From assembly GCA_012729755.1 (NCBI GenBank), contig JAAYCN010000035.1:1-64000 (forward strand): a DNA stretch of 64,000 nucleotides, given 5' to 3'. Shown here one piece after another: positions 21,480-31,179 of the stretch (its first letter is position 1; each line of letters opens with the position of its first letter). The notes below the pieces were generated by a model. The model ran no database searches, was not told the DNA's origin, and was given only the letters and a program-made list of their open reading frames with translations. Source of the stretch: Chloroflexota bacterium. GTDB taxonomy: Bacteria > Chloroflexota > Anaerolineae > Anaerolineales > Anaerolineaceae. Position numbers and translations under genes: made by a program.

Positions 21480-22095
21480 GCCCCTTCTCTTTCCAGGATT
21501 TCAAAATAGCGCTGACATACTTCCAGTTCCGCGCGTTGTATTCTACTGCTTCTCCAATCGCCTCAACAATCCATTCATACGGATATTCCGCCTCATCCAG
21601 CTTAAGTTGATCAGCGATCATCGGAGTTAATACACCGATGTTTTTCTCATATAACTCAAACAGGTTCGGACGGTTCTCCAGCGTGGCCGGCGTCGCCTGA
21701 TTCACCTGTTCGATGCTCAGTTGACCGCTCGTCAGTCCATTAAAGAGTCGGGTTCCTGAAGGCGTCGCGGGGATCAGATAATGCAAGTTTGGATTGTCAA
21801 ACTCAGTAAAAGTCAACAACAAGCCAGCTTCAAGCGCTTCAGCCAATGCGATTTCATAGCGATCAACACTGCCCGCGAAAGCGGTTTTCACCGCGTCGGC
21901 CAACAAATATGCGTCCAGGATCCAGGTCAGCTTTTCCTGCCGCCCTAACAGCTGAAAAACAGTCAGCATCAACACGACACAGTCTTTTTGGCAATTGACA
22001 GAGCAGATTTTTTGGGTGAAATCAGACGGAAGGTACAAGGCAAACCCGCTGTCCTCAACGAATCCATAAAGTTCGTTAGATCGGTTTTCCATCAA
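21397..22095 (-). CDS. DnaD-like primosome component
   Basis: C-terminal DnaB_2/DnaD-like EYPYEWIVEAIGEAVEYNARNWKYVSAILKSWKEKG; between dnaB and the DnaC-like gene. Confidence 0.8.
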   Translation of the reverse strand: MMENRSNELYGFVEDSGFALYLPSDFTQKICSVNCQKDCVVLMLTVFQLLGRQEKLTWILDAYLLADAVKTAFAGSVDRYEIALAEALEAGLLLTFTEFDNPNLHYLIPATPSGTRLFNGLTSGQLSIEQVNQATPATLENRPNLFELYEKNIGVLTPMIADQLKLDEAEYPYEWIVEAIGEAVEYNARNWKYVSAILKSWKEKGRGSRDEKTEGDLEYFRRLWKEHQDGKG

Positions 22096-23462
22096 TAAGA
22101 GCCTCTTTCGATATGCCGCTCGCCAAACATCGCCAAACGTTCCAGAAAGACCAGGTCAATTCCTGGGTGCGTGGGGCCGTTGCGGTGTTTAGCCACTGCC
22201 AGTTTGGCCAGATTGCGGTTCTCGCTTTTCTCATCGCCCGCGTCAGGGCGGTTAATGAACATCACGATATCCGCGTCCTGTTCCAGACTTCCTGACTCGC
22301 GCAGGTCCGAGAGCACCGGTGTCTTATCCTGTCGTTGTTCAACGCCACGGTTGAGCTGGGCTGCGGCGATCACCGGAACGTTCAGCTCCTTGGCCATCAC
22401 TTTAAGATAGCGTGAGATATAAGAAACTTCCTGAACACGGTTCTCCGTTCTCAGATCTCCTGCCATCAGCTGCAGGTAATCAACGATGACCAGGTCAAGC
22501 CCTTCTTCCATTTGCAGACGCGTACACTTGGTACGCATCTGCAGCGGGGTAATTGCCGGCGTGTCATCAATATAAATCCGCGCGTCACTCAAAATGGTCA
22601 TCGCGTGCTGTGCCAGTTCCTGCTCGCTGTCGCTCAGCCTTGCGCTGCGCAATTTCTGTGAGTCGATGTCAGTCTCCATCGCCAGCATTCTCTGCAACAG
22701 CTGCTCGGCCGACATTTCCAGGGTAAACACCGCCACGCTGCGCTTCAGCTCGAGCCCCACATGTTTGGCGATCCCAATTAAAAAGCCCGACTTACCCATG
22801 CCGGGCCGGCCAGCCACGATCAAAAAGTCACTGCGCTGCAAGCCATCCAGGATCTTATCCAGCGAAGGCAGCCCGGTTGAGAGCCCGCTGGTAGCGTCGG
22901 TTGAACCGCTCATCAGCAAGACACGATCCATGTACTGATCAACCACCCGTTTAATCGGCTGCAAGTCCCGCTTATATCGGTTCTGGCTCACCGACAAAAT
23001 CGCCTTTTCCGCCTCTTCGACGCTGAATTCAACGTCATAATCTTTACGATAAGCCAGTTTGGCGATCTCATTGGCCGCGTTCAGCATGCGCCGTCGGGTA
23101 GCGTAGCCGTTGATCGCGTGCGCGTATGACTCAGCGTGCAGCGAAGATGGCACCTGGTTTGAGAGCGAGAACAAATAATCCATCCCCCCCACATCCTCCA
23201 GATGGCCAGCCGATTCAAGCCTATCTTTCAACGTCAGCTGGTCAAGATCCTGCCGTTCATTAAACAATTCCTGATAAGCCTGCCAGATCCACTGATGACG
23301 GTTCAAAAAGAAATCTTCAGGCTTGAGTATGGGGGCGACATCGATAAAAACATCTGGGTTGATCAGAACCGAGCCGATCAAGGCTTCTTCCATATCACGG
23401 TCATACAACAAACCAGGTGTCAGGTCACTTGTCGCTGTCGTGTCAAAAGGTGATTCGCTCAT
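22092..23462 (-). CDS. dnaB: Replicative DNA helicase DnaB
   Basis: ERDMEEALIGSVL-like N-terminus, LIVAGRPGMGKSGFLIGIA, VFTLEMSAEQLLQRML, VIVDYLQLM; start trimmed to MSESPFDTT. Confidence 0.96.
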   Translation of the reverse strand: MSESPFDTTATSDLTPGLLYDRDMEEALIGSVLINPDVFIDVAPILKPEDFFLNRHQWIWQAYQELFNERQDLDQLTLKDRLESAGHLEDVGGMDYLFSLSNQVPSSLHAESYAHAINGYATRRRMLNAANEIAKLAYRKDYDVEFSVEEAEKAILSVSQNRYKRDLQPIKRVVDQYMDRVLLMSGSTDATSGLSTGLPSLDKILDGLQRSDFLIVAGRPGMGKSGFLIGIAKHVGLELKRSVAVFTLEMSAEQLLQRMLAMETDIDSQKLRSARLSDSEQELAQHAMTILSDARIYIDDTPAITPLQMRTKCTRLQMEEGLDLVIVDYLQLMAGDLRTENRVQEVSYISRYLKVMAKELNVPVIAAAQLNRGVEQRQDKTPVLSDLRESGSLEQDADIVMFINRPDAGDEKSENRNLAKLAVAKHRNGPTHPGIDLVFLERLAMFGERHIERGSY

Positions 23463-23484
23463 TAATTCGTCCTGATTCGTTTGC

Positions 23485-24027
23485 TTAGGCCTGCGCGTCG
23501 GGCGTCTGAGGCTGGTCAGGCTTATCGCGCTTGCCAAGCTCATCCAAAAAATCATCAAAAACAGAGAGATTAAGTTGTTGGTCCTCACTCTCTTTGTCGT
23601 CGATCACCGCGATATCCTCGGGGGTAATACCCGCGCGGTCAAAGACCTCATCATCCACATAGATTTTCGCACCCACCCTGACGACCAGAGCCAGCGCGTC
23701 TGATGGCCTGCAATCAACATGTTTGATTCCATCCGGGGTTTCAATGATCAGGTTGGAATAGAAGGTGTCGTTCTCGATCGCGCTTACCTCCACACCAACC
23801 AACTTGCCGCCCAGCGTCTCGATCACTGAGCGCATCAAATCATGCGTCAACGGCCGCGCCACCGCGATCGACTGCAGCGCGATCGTGATCGCTTCAGATT
23901 CATACACGCCAATCCATATCGGCAGGTATCGCTGGCTTTGCTTGTCCTTTAAGACGATTATCCGATCCTGATTGGTCAGGCTGACCCTGACGCTATCAAT
24001 GACGCATTCAATCATTTTTGACATCAC
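23485..24027 (-). CDS. Bifunctional nuclease family (DUF151) protein
   Basis: YLPIWIGVYESEAITIALQSIAVARPLTHDLMRSVIETLG...CRPSDALALVVR. Confidence 0.9.
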   Translation of the reverse strand: MMSKMIECVIDSVRVSLTNQDRIIVLKDKQSQRYLPIWIGVYESEAITIALQSIAVARPLTHDLMRSVIETLGGKLVGVEVSAIENDTFYSNLIIETPDGIKHVDCRPSDALALVVRVGAKIYVDDEVFDRAGITPEDIAVIDDKESEDQQLNLSVFDDFLDELGKRDKPDQPQTPDAQA

Positions 24028-24328
24028 AAACTATCCGAAAAGTTTTATAGGTGTTCCCATGCTTGATTCTAACATGTTCTGCCAACGAAATGTCTTGTGT
24101 GATCCCATCTGAACCTTAAATATCAAGCCTTAAAAAATACCCGTCATTTCTGTCATTTCCGCCAATCTCCATAAATTGAGCTATAATGAAAACCCGTGAG
24201 CAATCCGACTTCGCTGACTGAAATCTCAGCCTGAAGGGGAATTTTCGGAAAACCAAGCGGTGACGAGTATCTGAATAATTAAATATTTTTATGCTGCCGT
24301 TTTTATGGAATAGTTATTAAGGTGTCGA

Positions 24329-25024
24329 ATGGCTAAAAAAAGCACCCTCCAGGACAATCATAAGATGAAACTCTTGCTTGTTGAATCTAAGCGCAATCCC
24401 GGAGCCAGATTCTCCAGCGCGCTCGAACGTAAGGGCTATCAACTGGTGCTATCCGACAATGGCAGCCACGGCATTCGCCTGCTGGATGAGATCATACCCT
24501 CGCTCATCATCATTAATGCCGCCTCGCTGCGCACGAATGGCCTGCGCATCGTCACCCGCTTCCGCAACCGCCTGCCAAAAACCCCCATCATTCTCATCAT
24601 CGCTGAAGAAGAAAACCTGACCGAAGCGCCCCAGGCCAACATTCTTATGCGCCTGCCCTTCACCGCGCAGAAGTTAGTTAATCGCATTCAATCATACAAA
24701 AAAACCAGCCGCAAATCCGAAATGCGCATTGGTTCTCTTGAACTCAACACCCAGACCAACATGGTCACCTGCAACGACAAGAGTGCTCACCTCACGCCCC
24801 GGCTGACTCAACTCCTGCAGATGCTGATGACCCAACCCAGGCGCGTTATCCCGCGCGAAAAAATGTTCAAGGAAATCTGGGAGACTGACTACACAGAAGA
24901 CACACGCACGCTCGATACCCACATCAGCTGGTTGCGCCGGGCCATCGAGGCAGATCCCGAAAACCCCCAGATCATCCTCACCGCCCGCGGATCTGGCTAT
25001 TTCTTAAATCTGTCTGAAGAATAA
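24329..25024 (+). CDS. OmpR/PhoB-type response regulator with degenerate receiver
   Basis: C-terminal winged helix (LTPRLTQLLQMLMTQPRRVIPREKMFKEIW...DTRTLDTHISWLRRAIE...ILTARGSGYFL); receiver-like N-terminus with Asn at the phospho-Asp position. Confidence 0.88.
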   Translation: MAKKSTLQDNHKMKLLLVESKRNPGARFSSALERKGYQLVLSDNGSHGIRLLDEIIPSLIIINAASLRTNGLRIVTRFRNRLPKTPIILIIAEEENLTEAPQANILMRLPFTAQKLVNRIQSYKKTSRKSEMRIGSLELNTQTNMVTCNDKSAHLTPRLTQLLQMLMTQPRRVIPREKMFKEIWETDYTEDTRTLDTHISWLRRAIEADPENPQIILTARGSGYFLNLSEE

Positions 25025-25027
25025 AAA

Positions 25028-25052
25028 AAGCCCGGGCGGTTCGGCCCAGGCT
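25028..25052 (+). terminator. Probable terminator between convergent genes
   Basis: AAGCCCGGGC-ggttcg-GCCCAGGCTT imperfect hairpin. Confidence 0.55.
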
Positions 25053-25074
25053 TAAATCTTTTATTCGTCGCCGG

Positions 25075-26193
25075 CTACAAAACGCCGTTAACCAGCGCCA
25101 ACAACAGCCCGCCGGCAATCACACTGCCGAGCTGTCCGGCCGTGTTGGAGCCCATAGCGTGCATGAGGATAAAGTTTGAAGGATCCTCATCAAGCGCCAT
25201 CTTGGCCGACAAACGGCCAGCCATCGGGAAAGCGGAGATGCCGCAGGCGCCAATCAATGGGTTGACCTTGCCCTTGGTGATCACCGCCATTACCTTGCCA
25301 AACAGCAGTCCCGCCACCGTATCCAAAACAAATGCCAACAAGCCTAATCCCAGAATGAGGATGGTGTTGAGATTCAAAAAACTCTTCGCGGTCATCGTCG
25401 ATCCAATCGCCAGCCCAAGGAACAAAGTGGCGATATTGATCAGTTCGTTCTGTGCCATCTTGCTCAGCCTGTCCACGACCAGAGCCTCGCGCAGCAAATT
25501 GCCCAGCATCAGGGCAGCCATCAGCGGAGCCGCGTCGGGAGCGACCAGGGCTACTAAAACAGTCACCAAAATCGGGAAGACGACCAGGGTCAGCCTCGAA
25601 ACCGGTTTAGGGAGGTACTCCATGCGGATCAGGCGCTCCTTGCGTGTGGTCATCAGGCGCATGATCGGTGGCTGGATGATCGGAATTAGGCTCATATAAG
25701 AATAAGCCGCCACCGCGATCGGCGCCAAGATCTCCGGGGCGAGTTTTGAACCCACAAAGATAGCGGTCGGGCCATCAATCGCTCCGATCACGCCGATCGA
25801 AGCTGCCTGGTTCAGCGGAAAGCCCAGCGCGAGCGCCAGAAGCAGGGTGCCATAAATGCCAAACTGGCCGGCGGCGCCCAAAAGCACCATGCTGGGCTGG
25901 GCGAGCAGCGGTGAGAAATCAATCATCGCGCCAACGCCGATAAAAATAACCAGCGGGAATATTTCAGTCTTGATACCAGCGTCGTAAATAACCTTCATAA
26001 AACCGACTTCGTTCGACATGCCCAGATTAGCCAACAGACACCCAAAGCCAATCGGCAGCAGCAGTACCGGTTCATATTCCTTCCACACCGCCAGATAGAT
26101 TAGCACTAATGCCACAGCGATCATCAGCGCGTTTCCGGCGGTGAATCCGACAAACCCTTTGCCGAGTTCTTGTAAAAGCGCGGTAAAGTCCAT
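25075..26193 (-). CDS. Na+-translocating decarboxylase beta subunit (OadB/MmdB/GcdB family)
   Basis: PVLLLPIGFGCLLANLG, GVGAMIDFSPLLAQP, GAIDGPTAIFVGSKLAPEILAPIAVAAYSYMSLIPIIQPPIMR. Confidence 0.95.
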   Translation of the reverse strand: MDFTALLQELGKGFVGFTAGNALMIAVALVLIYLAVWKEYEPVLLLPIGFGCLLANLGMSNEVGFMKVIYDAGIKTEIFPLVIFIGVGAMIDFSPLLAQPSMVLLGAAGQFGIYGTLLLALALGFPLNQAASIGVIGAIDGPTAIFVGSKLAPEILAPIAVAAYSYMSLIPIIQPPIMRLMTTRKERLIRMEYLPKPVSRLTLVVFPILVTVLVALVAPDAAPLMAALMLGNLLREALVVDRLSKMAQNELINIATLFLGLAIGSTMTAKSFLNLNTILILGLGLLAFVLDTVAGLLFGKVMAVITKGKVNPLIGACGISAFPMAGRLSAKMALDEDPSNFILMHAMGSNTAGQLGSVIAGGLLLALVNGVL

Positions 26194-26201
26194 CCGGCCC
26201 C

Positions 26202-26651
26202 CTATCCCTTGAAACTCACCAGAGGCTGACCATGCTTAACCAGATCGCCCTGGTTGACGTGCACGTCAGCGATCACGCCATCCGCCTCAGCGCGGATTAC
26301 ATTCTTCATTTTCATCGCTTCAAGGGTCAACAGTCCATCGCCTTTTTTGACTGCGTCGCCAGCCTTGACATCAATCGAAACGATCGTGCCCGGCAGCGGT
26401 GACGTCAACACGCTCGCGCCTGCCGCGGGGGCCGCTGCCGCAGGTTTTGGTTTTGCTGCTGCGGGTTTTACGGCCGGGCTGGCTTTTGGCGCGGGCGCCG
26501 CTACTTTGGCGGGGGCGTTGCCCGATTCTTCCGGGTAAACCTCAACGACTTGCCCATCCACTTCCACAATAACCGGACGCGCGTTCAGATCCTGAATCGC
26601 CACCTCATAAGTTACGCCTTCAATGGAGACTTGAATTTTCATTTTTACCAT
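26202..26651 (-). CDS. Biotin carboxyl carrier subunit
   Basis: Ala/Pro-rich linker then SPLPGTIVSIDVKAGDAVKKGDGLLTLEAMKMKNVIRAEADG (biotinyl EAMKM). Confidence 0.95.
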   Translation of the reverse strand: MVKMKIQVSIEGVTYEVAIQDLNARPVIVEVDGQVVEVYPEESGNAPAKVAAPAPKASPAVKPAAAKPKPAAAAPAAGASVLTSPLPGTIVSIDVKAGDAVKKGDGLLTLEAMKMKNVIRAEADGVIADVHVNQGDLVKHGQPLVSFKG

Positions 26652-26980
26652 CCTCTATGTTGTCTGAACGGTTGATAAGCCCGTGTTGATTGATTCCACC
26701 GGGTTGTGAGTGACTGGTCCTGTTCGACCGCCGTTTGCTGCTGGGCGAGCGCGTAAGCCACCGCTGTGGCTGCCGCCAGCTGATGATGAACTGTCGCCCC
26801 TTCGTCTTCAGGTTCCGCAACGTTCACAACTTCCTCAGCTGCTTCCTCTTCTTCCGATTCGGGTTTGGCTTTAAAGAGCGCCACCAACCCCGCCATGATG
26901 CCCCAAAGGACAATTATCATCACAAAGACCAGGCCCATCCCGATAGCGGTAATTAATAAACCTTGCTGTAATGCGTTCAT
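26645..26980 (-). CDS. OadG-like small membrane subunit
   Basis: Single N-terminal TM (ITAIGMGLVFVMIIVLWGIMAGLVALF), acidic middle; position in operon. Confidence 0.75.
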   Translation of the reverse strand: MNALQQGLLITAIGMGLVFVMIIVLWGIMAGLVALFKAKPESEEEEAAEEVVNVAEPEDEGATVHHQLAAATAVAYALAQQQTAVEQDQSLTTRWNQSTRAYQPFRQHRGW

Positions 26981-26990
26981 TCACCCTCCC

Positions 26991-28535
26991 TTAGACCGGC
27001 ATATTGCCGTGCTTCTTAGGTAAGACATTGTCGACTTTGTTCTGTAAGGCTTTGAGCGCCTCAATCAGCTTCTGGCGGGTTTCCGCCGGCTCAATAACCT
27101 CGTCAATAAAACCAGCCCTTGCCGCCGCGTAAGGATTAAGGTGCTTCTCGCGGTACTCTTCTTCCAATCGGGCGCGCTCGGCGTCCTGATCTTCCGCCTG
27201 AGTAATCTGCTTGCGATAAAGAATGTTGGCAGCCCCCTCCGCGCCCATCACCGCGATTTCAGCGCTCGGCCACGCGTAGGTGATATCCGTGCCGATATAC
27301 TTACTGCTCAAAACCACATACGCGCCGCCGTAAGCTTTGCGAGTGACCACACTCACTTTGGGCACGCTCGATTCCGCATATGCGAACAGCACCTTCGCGC
27401 CGTGTCTGATTACGCCGCCATGTTCCTGATTCACACCAGGCAGGAAGCCCGGCGAATCGATAAAAGTCACCACCGGCAGGTTGAATGCGTCGCAGAGCCT
27501 CACCGTGCGGCTGATCTTATCCGCGGAATCAATGTCCATACAACCGGCCAAAGCGGCTGGCTCCTGTGAGATGATGCCAACAGACTTTCCCGCCAGTCTG
27601 GCCAGGCCCACAATCGCGTTCGGCGCGAAGCCTTTCTGCAATTCAAGGAAGGAACCTCTGTCAACGATCTCTTCGATCGCTTCTCTCATACTGTAAGGCT
27701 CACCCGGGTTTAGCGGCACGAGCGAGTTGAGCTGCTCAGCCTTCCGATAAGGGTCATCGTCATTTTCATAAGCTGGTGAAGGCTCCATGTAGTTGGAAGG
27801 GAAGTAAGAGAGCGCTCGCCGCGCCAGCTCAATCGCCGATTTCTCATCCGGGGCAACCAACTGCGCGTTACCGCTGATCGTCAGGTGCACGTCAGCGCCG
27901 CCCAACGATTCAGAGTCAATCTCTTCACCGGTAACAGTTTTAATCACCTGCGGGCCAGTCAGGAACATGAAAGACTGCTTCTGAACCATAATGATCAGGT
28001 CGGTGACCGCCGGGGAGTATGAAGCGCCGCCCGCGCACGGTCCCATAATCAGACTGATCTGAGGCACCACACCCGAATATCGCGTGTTGCGCTTGAAGAT
28101 CTCAGCGTAGCCTCCCAGGCTCTTCACTCCTTCCTGGATGCGCGCGCCGCCCGAATCGATCATGCCGATGATTGGGCTGCCGGTCTTCGCCGCGAGGTCC
28201 ATCACCTGACAAATCTTTGCCGCGTGCATCGACCCCAGTGAACCACCCTGCACGGTGAAATCCTGTGCGTAGACATAGACGGTGCGGCCATCAATCTTTC
28301 CATAGCCAATCACTACGCCATCACCCAACGGCGGGTTCTCGCTCTGGTCTTCCTGAGAGATGTTAAAAGCGGCCAATTCTCTGAAGCTGCTGTCATCCAG
28401 CAACTCCACCAACCTTTCCCGCGCGGTCATTTTGCCCTTGGCATGTTGGCGGTCAATTGCGGACTGCCCACCTGCCACCAGCGCTTCTTCGCGCATCTTA
28501 TCAAGTCGTTCCAATCGTGAATCTGACACAGCCAT
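26991..28535 (-). CDS. Acyl-CoA carboxyltransferase subunit (MmdA/PccB-like)
   Basis: GKMTARERLVELLDDSSF, MIDSGGARIQEGVKSLGGYAEIF, MGPCAGGASYSPAVTDLIIMV, GYGAYVVLSSKYIGTD-like region. Confidence 0.95.
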   Translation of the reverse strand: MAVSDSRLERLDKMREEALVAGGQSAIDRQHAKGKMTARERLVELLDDSSFRELAAFNISQEDQSENPPLGDGVVIGYGKIDGRTVYVYAQDFTVQGGSLGSMHAAKICQVMDLAAKTGSPIIGMIDSGGARIQEGVKSLGGYAEIFKRNTRYSGVVPQISLIMGPCAGGASYSPAVTDLIIMVQKQSFMFLTGPQVIKTVTGEEIDSESLGGADVHLTISGNAQLVAPDEKSAIELARRALSYFPSNYMEPSPAYENDDDPYRKAEQLNSLVPLNPGEPYSMREAIEEIVDRGSFLELQKGFAPNAIVGLARLAGKSVGIISQEPAALAGCMDIDSADKISRTVRLCDAFNLPVVTFIDSPGFLPGVNQEHGGVIRHGAKVLFAYAESSVPKVSVVTRKAYGGAYVVLSSKYIGTDITYAWPSAEIAVMGAEGAANILYRKQITQAEDQDAERARLEEEYREKHLNPYAAARAGFIDEVIEPAETRQKLIEALKALQNKVDNVLPKKHGNMPV

Positions 28536-28717
28536 TCTTCTCCTTGAATTGGTCTGGTTTATTTCACCAGGCAAACTTAAGTGAGACTAACCTGCCTGGC
28601 ACCGCTTAATTTTATCATCAGACACCCCAAAAACAACTTTCAATTACAAATAGATTTGTGGCGACTCTTACCAAAACAAACCTCAATAAAGGCCGGTTAA
28701 TTGTAAGTATTATCTAA

Positions 28718-31111
28718 CTATGGTAAAACCGCGTGAAACAGTTGATTGTTGAAAGCCAAAAAGACCATCTGGTTTGAAGAAACCGAGAACGCGCTCACCT
28801 CACCGCCCGGTAATGCGCCCTGTACGCTGCCTGATCTCAATACCCGATTCAAATTCAGCTTCAAACTGAACTGATAAAGTTCAGCGCCCTTCGCGTCAAG
28901 ATAATAAATGGAAGGGTCTGGCGGCGGCGAATAAGCCAAACGTCCAAAATGAAGATTTAAAAAATCCATCCGCGGGGTGTCTGCGCGCAAATCGCTGTAC
29001 GGCAATCGCTCCTGTCCATCAATCAAACCCGTAATATTAGACGCCACATAGTGTGAGCTATGCCCATCAGCGTGCAGGATAAACAATTCATCCCGATTTA
29101 CGGCGATTTCTACCGCCTGGCTTAAATCAATCGGCATGTCCTCAAAATAGCTGTCAGCCGCGCGGTCAAATTGCGTCGCCAAACCCCGATAGATCCAAAT
29201 TGCGTTTCGTTCCGGGTCCAGAATCATCATCCGCCCGCTGTCTACGGTCATCATGACGATCTCACCAAATCCACCGTCAGGTGCTGCCAGCTGAGCTGCC
29301 TTAGGAGTGTTGCCAATCGAGCAATACAAAGTAGCGCCATCCTTGTCGATGGCGACAATCGGCGCGCGCGCAGGGTTATTGATCTGGATCTCTGAAACCG
29401 AGACTAGTTTTCCCACGGTGATATTGTCATAGCTGCCCGGACCACAGTGAAAATCTGCGTCATGCTCATACAGATTTCCCTTCTTGCCAAAGTGCAAAAC
29501 CTGCCCTGCATTCGCGTCCAGCAAATAGACATCGTAATTAAGCACAATGATTTTTCTGATTTCCAGGTCCGGGAAAGGCGTCGGGTCAAACGAACGCATA
29601 AAGCTCAACCTCACCGCGCCGTCCATTGCGTCTAAGGCGCTTTCCCCGTGGATGCGCATTGTTTCCAGCTCAGGGTCAGCGCTCACCGCCGAAGCCTGTC
29701 TGATCCAAACAAGCGCCTCCTGCCAGGCGACGCGCTGTTGAGCGGGGTCGCTCACCTGCTGAGCGTTGTGATAATACACCTTGGCCTGGCTGGTCAGATA
29801 TTTCACGTCATCCGCGTGGCTTTGTGTAAGGAAGATCACCGCCGCTAACGCCACCATAAAGAGCGGCGTCAAAATAGCGATAATTAATTTCGCGGCCGCT
29901 GGCAGACCTCCATCCGCCGCTTCATCAGCGCTGACCGCGCCAACCTTATGCGAGATCGCCCTGCCAGCTTTGTTCTCAATCCTTTTCAGCCAGCCCACAC
30001 TCTTTGCCACGCCGGTAAACGCGTCTTTTTTCATCTTCTGCAGTTCTGGGTTATCTGCCAGACGCTTTTTGGGCAGTTTGGCTGACTCTTCAGAGGCCTC
30101 TTCAACTTCTTCTTGCGGCGCTGGTACTGGTTTTTCAACCGCGATTTCTGGTTGGATATTCTTACGGATCAAAACGTTCTGTGTCGGCTGAGTAGAAGGG
30201 TCACGAGCGATCACCCCCTGGGTCTCCTCACTGGCTTTGTGTTCCGCCTCGTTCATAAGCCTGTCAGGCGGCAGCGTCGGAGCGACCGGCAGGTTAAAAA
30301 GATCCTGCGCCAGCGAATTGCTGACTTCAATTACCGGCTCCGGCCGGTCTTCCACCTCAATCGGCGCAGTTTTGATCACTGGTTCGGGCTCAGCTTCCTC
30401 AATCTCACTGACCTCTTCGACCCCGATCGCTTCCCCTTCGATCTCCTCAGCGGTCAGCTGACCCTTCAGCACCCGTCCTTCCCCCGGCATAAACTGAATC
30501 AACGAAACTGGCGATTCAATCGCCACTTTGTTCTTAAACGTATTCCTGATTGGATAAATGGCGGGTGAAACAAGTTCAGCCACCAACTCATTAGGCAGCT
30601 CGTTAGCCACCACAGCCACATCCCCCGCCTTAAGCGTTTTCTGAAAAAAAGCGATACGTGGGGTCGTCTGCACGCCCAGCCCTAACTGATTGGCGTCGCG
30701 GTCCATAAAATCGGTCTGCTCGTCCGTGCTTATCAAGACCGTGCGTGAACAACCAGCCTGTCCGATGAATAGTACTCCCCGATGGACGACCCCGATTTCC
30801 ACCTCCAAAGTTTTTTTCAGTGCCGCTTCAGGCAATTTTGAGTTTTCAACAAGCAGAGTTCGGTTCAACCACTCGATTACCGCCCTCATCCCGCTGGTAA
30901 CCGAGCCTGGTGTCTTATAAAACACTTCAACCGCCTCTGCCTGCCAGGCGCTCAGCGCCTTACCAACCAGCGGCTGATCGCCTTGTTGAGTGAACAAAAC
31001 AAACACCTGATCTTCCTCACGCCCCCTTGCGGTGCGTCGCGGAGCGCTGGCAGCGTACAAACTTTGTGGAACCTGATCATCCAGAGCGAACAAATTAAGA
31101 TCGAATTTCAT
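28718..31111 (-). CDS. Multidomain membrane protein: degenerate PP2C-like N-terminal region, TM helix, propeller-like C-terminal domain
   Basis: 797-aa ORF; REEDQVFVLFTQQGDQPLVG..., TM LIIAILTPLFMVALAAVIFLT, YxWTxx-type beta-rich C-terminus. Confidence 0.55.
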   Translation of the reverse strand: MKFDLNLFALDDQVPQSLYAASAPRRTARGREEDQVFVLFTQQGDQPLVGKALSAWQAEAVEVFYKTPGSVTSGMRAVIEWLNRTLLVENSKLPEAALKKTLEVEIGVVHRGVLFIGQAGCSRTVLISTDEQTDFMDRDANQLGLGVQTTPRIAFFQKTLKAGDVAVVANELPNELVAELVSPAIYPIRNTFKNKVAIESPVSLIQFMPGEGRVLKGQLTAEEIEGEAIGVEEVSEIEEAEPEPVIKTAPIEVEDRPEPVIEVSNSLAQDLFNLPVAPTLPPDRLMNEAEHKASEETQGVIARDPSTQPTQNVLIRKNIQPEIAVEKPVPAPQEEVEEASEESAKLPKKRLADNPELQKMKKDAFTGVAKSVGWLKRIENKAGRAISHKVGAVSADEAADGGLPAAAKLIIAILTPLFMVALAAVIFLTQSHADDVKYLTSQAKVYYHNAQQVSDPAQQRVAWQEALVWIRQASAVSADPELETMRIHGESALDAMDGAVRLSFMRSFDPTPFPDLEIRKIIVLNYDVYLLDANAGQVLHFGKKGNLYEHDADFHCGPGSYDNITVGKLVSVSEIQINNPARAPIVAIDKDGATLYCSIGNTPKAAQLAAPDGGFGEIVMMTVDSGRMMILDPERNAIWIYRGLATQFDRAADSYFEDMPIDLSQAVEIAVNRDELFILHADGHSSHYVASNITGLIDGQERLPYSDLRADTPRMDFLNLHFGRLAYSPPPDPSIYYLDAKGAELYQFSLKLNLNRVLRSGSVQGALPGGEVSAFSVSSNQMVFLAFNNQLFHAVLP

Positions 31112-31179
31112 GGTTTTCCTTTAAATAATAGCTACAATTTGCTTGATACAATATTCATGCCAGCGTGTATAATTCACCC

